From Amycolatopsis acididurans (GTDB taxonomy: Bacteria > Actinomycetota > Actinomycetes > Mycobacteriales > Pseudonocardiaceae): a DNA stretch of 64,000 nucleotides. The position numbers were made by a program, and so were the translations under genes. Location of the stretch: contig NZ_JAAXLS010000016.1 of assembly GCF_012328925.1 (NCBI RefSeq), forward strand, positions 1-64,000, given 5' to 3'. Positions 58,536 through 64,000 of this stretch are shown piece after piece (the first letter of the stretch is position 1; each line of letters begins with the position of its first letter). The notes beneath the pieces were generated by a model that worked only from the letters and a program-made list of their open reading frames with translations, searched no databases and had not been told where the DNA came from.

Positions 58536-59229
58536 CGTGCTGGCCGTCTCGGCCGCCGCGTTCGCGCTCGCCCTGCTGTCGGCGGTCGCAGGCTTCGGCG
58601 GCGGGGTGCTGTTGCTGCCGGTGTTCACCGTTCTGCTCGGACTCCGGGTTGCGGTGCCGATGCTGACACTGACCCAGTTGTCCAGCACCGCTAGCGGGTC
58701 TGGCTCAACCGCCGCGAGCTGCGCTGGCCACTCATCAGCTGGTTCGCGCTCGGCGCGGTGCCCTGCGCCGTCGCCGGCAGGCTGCTGCTCGCCCACGCGC
58801 CACTCGCCCCGCTCAAGTGACTCCTCGACGTGTTCCTGATCGGCTTGGTGATCTGGCGACGGATGCGGTTGCAACCGCGCCGACCCACCGAGCCGGCCTT
58901 CGCTGCGTCCGGCCTCGGGGCCGGCGCTACTGGGCTCGGTCGGACCGTTGACCGCACCGTTTTTCCTCACCGTCGGCCTGACCCGCGCGGCCTACGTCGG
59001 CACCGAGGCCGCCAGCGCCCTGACCATGCACCTGACCAAGATCGCCACCTACGGCTCCGGAGACCTGCTCACCAGCACCGTCTGGCTCTACGGCGCCGCG
59101 CTGACTCCGGCGACCCTGCTCGGCGCCTGGGCCGGCAAGAAGATCGTCGGCCGATCAGCGACCGCGCGTTTGTCCTGCTCGCCGAGATCGGCCTGCTCGC
59201 TGCGGGCGCGCTTCCTGATTGGCCTATAG
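58536..59229 (+). pseudogene. TauE/SafE-family exporter remnant
   Basis: The beginning LAVSAAAFALALLSAVAGFG and GLRVAVPMLTLTQLS is a TauE start. The reading frame then shifts near 58695, meets TGA at 58818-58820, and shifts again near 58945 and 59150. Fragments still match: APFFLTVGLTRAAYVGTEA, MHLTKIATYGSGD and LTPATLLGAWAGKKIVG. It is a decayed membrane permease of about 240 residues. Confidence 0.8.
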
Positions 59230-59480
59230 GACAAGAACTTCGCGTTGGGATCGGCCGTATAGGACAGAGTGTTAGTCCAGTAAAGGCAGCGTTGCCCGAC
59301 GTGGCGCGTCAGCGAGCAGGCTTCGCGGGGCGACTGTGGGATGTCGGCGCGGGTGCCGGCTGAAACCCGAGTCGAGGGAGGTTTCCGGGTTCGGTGTCCA
59401 GTCGGTGCGCCTGCTCGCAGAGGGCGCAGATGCACACGTCTGTTGCCCCACCCGAAGCAAGGGGCATCGGCAGCCGCCAT
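59230..59480. other. Intergenic region with two TATAGGACA copies
   Basis: No gene is supported in these 251 bases; ORFs at 59336-59592 are shadows or chance. TATAGGACA occurs at 59225-59233 and 59258-59266, 33 bp apart, the first touching the TauE remnant end. This may be a recombination scar or a regulatory repeat. Confidence 0.4.
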
Positions 59481-60179
59481 TCATGGCCGGGTCGGGTCTC
59501 CCGGCTTGCCTGTTGGCAGTGCGGTGAGTCGCCGAGCGACCTCGGTGAGGTCTTGCCCGACGACGTCTGCGGGGAGGAACACGTCGGCGTAGTGGCCTTC
59601 CAGCCGACTGGCCCAGCCGGTGGTCAGCCCGGCGCGTTTCGCGCCGTGGCAGTCGAAAGCGTGCACGGCGACCAAGGCGACCTCGGAAGCGGCGTGGCCG
59701 ATCTCATTCAGCGCATGCTCGTAGACCTGAATCGGCGGTTTCCAGCTGTGGATATCGGCCACGCTGATCACCTGATCAACGTGGTCGGCGAGCTCGTTGC
59801 GTTGCAGGAACTGGGTTGTGGTCTCGGCGGTGCCGTTGCTCAGGCACGCCAGGGAAATCCCCGCGTCGGCCAAGATCTGCATGGCGGGTTCGACGTCGGG
59901 GTGGGCAGGCAGGTCACCGAAGCCAGTCAGCACATGGGCGATGGCATCGTCGTCGAGTTCACCGCGGGCAAGCGTACGCAGGGCCGCTGCGGCCACGTTC
60001 GGGAACGGTTCGTAGTCGCCGGCCAGGGTCAAGGCCATGCCGTCGCGCAGCAGCCGGTCGAACCAACGTTCCAGCAGCTCCGGGGCCAGGCCAATCTCGG
60101 TGAATCGAAGCCGGAGAGGCTCCAGGGACATCAGCGTCTCCACGACGTCGAACGCCACTGTTCGAGGCCGAGTGGGCAT
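59481..60179 (-). CDS. HAD-family haloacid dehalogenase-like hydrolase
   Basis: The product is 232 aa. Motif I is VAFDVVETLMSLEPL (nucleophile Asp and FDVVETLxSL of type II haloacid dehalogenases). Motif II is LACLSNGTAE, motif III is in HSWKPPIQVYEHAL, and motif IV is LVAVHAFDCHGAKRAG. The family removes halide from 2-haloacids, or acts as a phosphatase. It follows a strong hairpin after the AhpD-like gene on the same strand. Confidence 0.85.
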   Translation of the reverse strand: MPTRPRTVAFDVVETLMSLEPLRLRFTEIGLAPELLERWFDRLLRDGMALTLAGDYEPFPNVAAAALRTLARGELDDDAIAHVLTGFGDLPAHPDVEPAMQILADAGISLACLSNGTAETTTQFLQRNELADHVDQVISVADIHSWKPPIQVYEHALNEIGHAASEVALVAVHAFDCHGAKRAGLTTGWASRLEGHYADVFLPADVVGQDLTEVARRLTALPTGKPGDPTRP

Positions 60180-60221
60180 AGGATCTGCCTCCTGTGGTCG
60201 TGGCTGCTTGCCCGATGAGAG

Positions 60222-60261
60222 CTGCGGGTGGGGTGGGCGCTCGCACCCACCCCACCCGCAG
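60222..60261 (-). terminator. 16-bp perfect stem terminator-like hairpin
   Basis: CTGCGGGTGGGGTGGG (60222-60237) is the exact complement of 60246-60261, with the 8-nt loop CGCTCGCA. It begins 5 bases after the AhpD-like gene stop. A U-tract is missing, which is common in high-GC hosts. It probably ends the AhpD transcript and may also act on the opposite strand. Confidence 0.8.
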
Positions 60262-60265
60262 TGGG

Positions 60266-60814
60266 TCAGGTGTTCCAGGTGTGTTCCTGGAAGGCGTCGT
60301 CGACCGGGGTGTTGGCGAAGTGGTTGGTGTAGTTCGACAGGGTCTTCATCGCGACGCCGAGCACGATGTCCAGGATCTGGCGTTGGCCGTACCCGGCAGC
60401 GAGGAAAGCCTGCGTCTCGTCCTCGGGCACGAAGCCTTGATGGGCGATCACCGCCTGGGTGAAGCGCCGTACAGCCTCCAGCGACTCATCCGGGATGGGC
60501 TTGTCGGTGCGCACGGCTTCGATGGTGTCGGTATCCACCCCGGCTTGCTGGGCCATCGCCGAGTGCACCGCCATGCAGTAGTGGCAGGAGTTCTGTCGGC
60601 TGGCGGCCAGCCACACGACATGCTTGGCCTGTGTGGACAGTGACGTGTTCTGGAATTGTTCGCTCAGCGCCTGGTACCCGTTGAACGCCTGCGGCGACTC
60701 GGCAAACACGCCGTACAGATTCGGCACAAACCCGAAGTTCCGCTTGGCGTGCTCCAGCGCGGGGGCCACCTCCTGCGGGGCGGTGTGCTCGTCGTGGATG
60801 CGGAATTCCACCAT
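60266..60814 (-). CDS. Carboxymuconolactone decarboxylase/AhpD-like protein
   Basis: The product is 182 aa. It contains the peroxidase-related CxxC/His motif SRQNSCHYCMAVHSAMA at about 73-89, typical of AhpD-like alkylhydroperoxidases. The C-terminal part QRQILDIVLGVAMKTLSNYTNHFANTPVD is the family's end. It may reduce peroxides via the Cys pair. A TetR regulator lies just upstream, separated by about 60 bp. Confidence 0.88.
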   Translation of the reverse strand: MVEFRIHDEHTAPQEVAPALEHAKRNFGFVPNLYGVFAESPQAFNGYQALSEQFQNTSLSTQAKHVVWLAASRQNSCHYCMAVHSAMAQQAGVDTDTIEAVRTDKPIPDESLEAVRRFTQAVIAHQGFVPEDETQAFLAAGYGQRQILDIVLGVAMKTLSNYTNHFANTPVDDAFQEHTWNT

Positions 60815-60873
60815 GGACTCGATCCTTTCGTTAGTGGTGTTTTGTCGCGTCGTCGGCGAAACCAGCGCCGGAA

Positions 60874-61503
60874 TCAGGCCGGGGACGCCTCCGGCCAGGT
60901 GGTGGCCGGGCTGGCCGGATGTCGGAGCACGCCCAAGGCGGCATCAACGGCCGAACGCAACGTGGACGGGTCGGCGCCCGCGCGCGACCGCAGGTTGACC
61001 CCTTGCGCGAGCAGTGCGAGATGTTCGGCACTGGCGTCGATCACCACATCGTCGCGGAGCTGACCACCCTGCTCGGCCGCGCGCAGCGCCGCGGCCAGGC
61101 CAGTGACGAGATGCTGGTGATGCTCGCCCAGCACCTCGCGAACACCCGGGTTCGTGCCTTCGGCGGCGACCTGCAGATTGGTGGCCAGGCAGCCCCAGCG
61201 GGCGCGCGGCCCCGAGCAGCGCACTGCGATCAGCTGACCGAAGAACGCCGCGACGGCTGGCAACCCCCGCCCGTCCGTTTCCAATTGCCGGAACGCCGGG
61301 TCCGCGTGATCGGCCAGGTACCGTCGCAAGGCGCTCAAGCAGAGTTCGTCCTTGCTGCCGAACGTCGCGTACAAGCTGGAGCGGCTCAGGCCCGTGGCGG
61401 CCACGATCTCTTCCATCCCGGTGCGTGACCAGCCGCGCCGCCACAGCAGCGGCACCACCTGGGCCACCGCCACATCAGGATCGAAGTGTCTGACGTCCGG
61501 CAC
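60874..61503 (-). CDS. TetR-family regulator
   Basis: The product is 209 aa from GTG 61503 (GTG 61506 possible). The HTH is WSRTGMEEIVAATGLSRSSLYATFGSKDELCLSALR at about 25-60. The C-terminal ligand domain begins around PAVAAFFGQLI. A palindrome lies 10 bp upstream of the start (61513-61536). It probably controls itself and the AhpD-like gene in front of it. Confidence 0.88.
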   Translation of the reverse strand: MPDVRHFDPDVAVAQVVPLLWRRGWSRTGMEEIVAATGLSRSSLYATFGSKDELCLSALRRYLADHADPAFRQLETDGRGLPAVAAFFGQLIAVRCSGPRARWGCLATNLQVAAEGTNPGVREVLGEHHQHLVTGLAAALRAAEQGGQLRDDVVIDASAEHLALLAQGVNLRSRAGADPSTLRSAVDAALGVLRHPASPATTWPEASPA

Positions 61504-61512
61504 CACACCTCC

Positions 61513-61536
61513 AACTTGGAACGACCATTCCAAGTT
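61513..61536. promoter_or_regulatory. TetR operator-like perfect inverted repeat
   Basis: AACTTGGAA (61513-61521) and TTCCAAGTT (61528-61536) are a perfect 9-bp inverted repeat around CGACCA. It lies right before the TetR gene start, so it would block its transcription. The 236 bases to the Crp/Fnr gene hold no supported gene. Confidence 0.8.
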
Positions 61537-61773
61537 AGGTTGTTGGTAGGCCACTCCGCAACAGGGCTGTGGAACTGGGATCAGCACCGAGCTGCGTTGA
61601 CCACGCCCCGGGTGCCGGCGAGGACGACGGCGCTGTTGGGCACGGCCCCTTCCTCCTCGGCGCTCCGGGCGGGTGAGCGCGTCATCCCGCCCGCTTACCC
61701 GCCGTGCCCCTCATGCGAACCCGCCCTCGCGCTGGAGCCGACGAAAATGTCAGCGTGATGACATGATGGGCCC

Positions 61774-62523
61774 ATGACGTTCTCCCGCGTGTCGTCCGCG
61801 GCGCTGGACCGCGCCGTACGCCTGCTCGGGCCCGGTGGCGCTACGGAGATGGCCATCCGGCAGGCCGCGTGGGTGGCACGGTGCGTCGGGCGCGGAGAGT
61901 CCTCGCCATTGAGCCCCGACGATCTCACCGCGCTGGCGACATTCCTGCGCACCCGCGCGCTCGCTCGGGGCGAGCTGCTGTTCCCGGCCGGTTCGGCACC
62001 GCCCGGGGTGTGGATCATCCAGCACGGACGCGTCGAGCTGTCGGTGGGCACCGGCAGACGGCGTTCGGTGGTGCACGTACTGCAGCCCGGCGACGTCGAC
62101 GGCGACATCCAGCACCTGCTGGACATGCCCCTGCCCTACACCGCCCACGCGCTCGACGAGGCCACCGTGCTTTTCTTGGCCGCGCCCGACTTCGAACAGC
62201 TGCTCGGGCAACGCCTGACGATCACACGGCGCTGGCTGTCCAGCGTCGCCGAGCGCCTGGCGGCCAGCCAGCACCGCGTGATCGGCCTGCTGGGCCGGTC
62301 GCTGACCGAGCAGGTCGCCCAGCTCTTGCTGGACGAAGCCGTCGAGGACCAAGTTCTGCTACCCCAGCGCACGCTGGCGGCCATGGTCGGCGTGCAGCGA
62401 CCCTCGCTGAACAAGGTGCTCAAGGACTTTGAACGGCAAGGCTTGATCGCCGTGCGCTACGCGGCGATCGAACTGGTCGACCGCGACGGGTTGTACCGGC
62501 TCCTCGAACCGGGCCCCACGTAG
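61774..62523 (+). CDS. Crp/Fnr-family regulator
   Basis: The product is 249 aa. The cNMP-binding-like domain begins LATFLRTRALARGELLFPAGS and contains VWIIQHGRVELSV and VLQPGDVDGDIQHLL. The HTH is LPQRTLAAMVGVQRPSLNKVLKDFERQGLIAV near 205-236. No FNR-type Cys cluster is seen. Effector unknown. The next gene, a flavin oxidoreductase 155 bp further on, may be a target. Confidence 0.88.
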   Translation: MTFSRVSSAALDRAVRLLGPGGATEMAIRQAAWVARCVGRGESSPLSPDDLTALATFLRTRALARGELLFPAGSAPPGVWIIQHGRVELSVGTGRRRSVVHVLQPGDVDGDIQHLLDMPLPYTAHALDEATVLFLAAPDFEQLLGQRLTITRRWLSSVAERLAASQHRVIGLLGRSLTEQVAQLLLDEAVEDQVLLPQRTLAAMVGVQRPSLNKVLKDFERQGLIAVRYAAIELVDRDGLYRLLEPGPT

Positions 62524-62677
62524 TTCAGGCGGTGGCGGGGGCTAACTCCTCGCGGAATGGTGCGACGCACGCACAACGGGATTTCCCTGTTCGGGTGCTG
62601 ACACTCCACCGGCGGACGGCGAGCACCCGTGGTGTGCTGACCGGCGGTGGTGCAGCCGCATGCTTGGAGGATCACTC

Positions 62678-64000
62678 ATGGCCGCTGAAGAGGTCGACAT
62701 CGTCGTGGTCGGGATGGGCCCGGGTGGCGAGGAGGTGGCGGCGCGGCTCGCCCGTGCGGGGCTGCACGTGGTGGGCGTGGACCGGCGCCTGGTAGGGGGT
62801 GAGTGCCCGTACTTCGCCTGCGTTCCGACGAAGATGATGGTCCGCGGCGCCGACGCTCTGGCCGAGGCCCGGCGGGTGCCAGAACTCGCGGGTACGACCG
62901 AGGTGCGGCCCGATTGGGCACCGATCGCAGACCGGATTCGCGAGGAAGCCACCACTGACTGGGACGACGCGAGCGCCGTGCGGCGATTCGAAGACACGGG
63001 TGGGCATTTCGTCCGGGGCACCGGTCGCGTGACCGGCCCCGCCGAAGTCACCGTCGCCACGGGCGAGAGTGAACGTGTCTTCCAGGCTCGCCGCGGGATC
63101 GTGCTCAACCCCGGCACTGAGCCCGCCATCCCGCCGATCGACGGCCTGGAGGGCACTGGATTCTGGACCAACCGGGAGGCTGCGCAGGCCCGCGAGATCC
63201 CTCGCTCCCTGGTGGTGCTCGGTGGTGGCCCTGTCGGCGTCGAGTTCGCCCAAGTGTTTTCCCGCTTCGGCAGTGATACCGCGCTGGTCGAGGCCGCACC
63301 GCGCCTGTTGCCCGGAGGGGAGCCCGAAACCTCCGAGAGCATCACCGACGTGCTCACCAGCGAAGAAATCACCGTCCACACCGGTGTCGCTGCCCGACGG
63401 GTGCGGCATCACGACGGCCAATTCACGGTGGAGCTTGATTCCGGCATGACCCTGTCGGCGGAACAGCTGCTCGTCGCGACTGGGCGGCGCACGGATCTCG
63501 CAGAGCTCGGTGTGAAGCAGGTGGGCCTCGACGACAGCGTGAACACCATCGAGGTGGACAAATGGATGCGCGCCGCCGACCGGGTGTGGGCCATCGGGGA
63601 CGTGACCGGGCGTGGCGCCTTCACCCACACCTCTGTGTACCAGGCGCGGATCGCCGCCGCCGACATCCTGGAGCAGGGCGGGGAAACCGCTGACTACCGA
63701 GCAGCTCCTGCGGTGACGTTCACCGACCCGGAAGTCGCGGCAGTCGGACTCACTGAAGCACAGGCGCGCGAACACGGGCTCGCGGCCCGCACTGCTGTGA
63801 GCGAGATCCCGTCTTCGGCACGCGGGTGGATCCACAAAACCGGCAACGCTGGTCTGATCAAGCTCGTGGCCGACGGCGACCGTGACGTGCTCGTGGGGGC
63901 GAGTGTGGTCGCTCCCGCAGGCGGCGAGATTCTGGGAATGCTAGCCGTCGCGATACACGCCGAGGTGCCGCTTTCTCAGCTGCGGAGCATGATGTTCGCC
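62678..64000 (+). CDS. FAD-dependent pyridine nucleotide-disulfide oxidoreductase (partial at 3' end)
   Basis: The reading frame runs from ATG 62678 (GGAGG 7 nt upstream) off the right edge, about 441 residues. FAD motif IVVVGMGPGGEEVAARL, redox pair GGECPYFACVPTK, NAD(P) site VLGGGPVGVEFAQVF and AIGDVTG, then PAVTFTDPEVAAVGL of the dimer domain. It resembles MerA/lipoamide dehydrogenase-type enzymes. The CPYFAC spacing is that of the family CxxxxC. The substrate is not MerA-like by its ends, which are not visible. Confidence 0.88.
   Translation, partial: MAAEEVDIVVVGMGPGGEEVAARLARAGLHVVGVDRRLVGGECPYFACVPTKMMVRGADALAEARRVPELAGTTEVRPDWAPIADRIREEATTDWDDASAVRRFEDTGGHFVRGTGRVTGPAEVTVATGESERVFQARRGIVLNPGTEPAIPPIDGLEGTGFWTNREAAQAREIPRSLVVLGGGPVGVEFAQVFSRFGSDTALVEAAPRLLPGGEPETSESITDVLTSEEITVHTGVAARRVRHHDGQFTVELDSGMTLSAEQLLVATGRRTDLAELGVKQVGLDDSVNTIEVDKWMRAADRVWAIGDVTGRGAFTHTSVYQARIAAADILEQGGETADYRAAPAVTFTDPEVAAVGLTEAQAREHGLAARTAVSEIPSSARGWIHKTGNAGLIKLVADGDRDVLVGASVVAPAGGEILGMLAVAIHAEVPLSQLRSMMFA

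Noticed and set aside
1..64000. CRISPR array
   Set aside because: No series of direct repeats with regular spacers was seen; the only regular repeats are the 11-bp GCTGCA triplets.

Overview
The window is high-GC DNA with heavy GTG-start use and ATGA/GTGA gene overlaps. It carries Actinobacteria-specific families (XRE-DUF5753/DUF397 pairs, DUF2637, LysM-BTAD regulators, HxlR, an ArsR-type mer regulator). The best guess is a Pseudonocardiales-type actinomycete (Saccharopolyspora, Amycolatopsis or Pseudonocardia-like); that placement is inference.

Layout. (1) 1-0.85 kb: the end of an IS256-type transposase and an HxlR regulator. (2) 0.88-12.6 kb: a Tad/Flp-type pilus (or secretion) locus. A minus-strand run of eleven mostly overlapping genes encodes a lipoprotein, a secreted protein, a SAF/CpaB protein, a CpaE-like protein, TadA, TadB, TadC, a small Flp-like pilin, three TadE/G-like pseudopilins and a membrane LysM-BTAD regulator. 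The prepilin peptidase is divergent. (3) 12.6-17.0 kb: Nudix, QueE, QueD and a hypothetical protein on the minus strand. Opposite them are an XRE-TPR regulator and a 2H phosphoesterase. (4) 17.3-28.6 kb: the most unusual part, a minus-strand run of thirteen genes from QueC to a methyltransferase. Twelve of them form one nearly continuous chain of stop/start overlaps, with single small gaps. In order: QueC, a reverse transcriptase (frameshifted), an FGE/C-lectin-fold protein, a DUF6884-like protein, GT2, radical SAM, a purine-type phosphoribosyltransferase, GT4, a 5'-3' exonuclease-like protein, a PIG-L deacetylase, a DegT aminotransferase, a Gfo/Idh/MocA dehydrogenase and a methyltransferase. 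With QueD/QueE next door this looks like preQ0 (7-cyano-7-deazaguanine) synthesis feeding an unrecognised pathway. Possible outcomes are a glycosylated 7-deazapurine metabolite or a nucleic-acid modification. (5) 28.8-34.97 kb: a duplicated regulatory module, a regulator remnant, a cupin, a second XRE-TPR regulator with 5-formyl-THF cyclo-ligase and a P-loop kinase, and small hypothetical genes. (6) 35.09-37.31 kb: an intact IS21-family element with a 6-bp target duplication. (7) 37.3-48.4 kb: an XRE/DUF397 pair, hydrolase, hexapeptide transferase, GT25, and a second coupled run (radical SAM, DEDDh exonuclease, dTMP kinase, aldo/keto reductase, small protein) followed by a PCMT-type methyltransferase. 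(8) 48.5-49.7 kb: a DUF2637 membrane protein and an HTH protein of plasmid/ICE type. (9) 49.8-64 kb: a metal-resistance and stress island. It holds a P1B ATPase with HMA protein and MerR-type regulator, a mer module (MerB, MerA, ArsR-type regulator, MerF-like), ChrB-like and DUF1232 proteins, several decayed genes (PAP2, TauE, integrase fragment), a HAD dehalogenase, AhpD-like and TetR proteins, a Crp/Fnr protein and a flavin disulfide oxidoreductase that runs off the end.

How it works together (inference). QueD and QueE in one operon and QueC in another would convert dihydroneopterin triphosphate to preQ0. No GTP cyclohydrolase I is in the window, so housekeeping FolE would supply the precursor. 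The XGPRT-like phosphoribosyltransferase could put preQ0 on ribose-5-phosphate. DegT, Gfo/Idh, PIG-L and two glycosyltransferases could build and attach an amino sugar. An almost gap-free 100-bp regulatory block with three GCTGCA repeats 11 bp apart occurs once beside each que operon, which suggests co-regulation by the XRE-TPR family. No family assignment here was checked by a database search.
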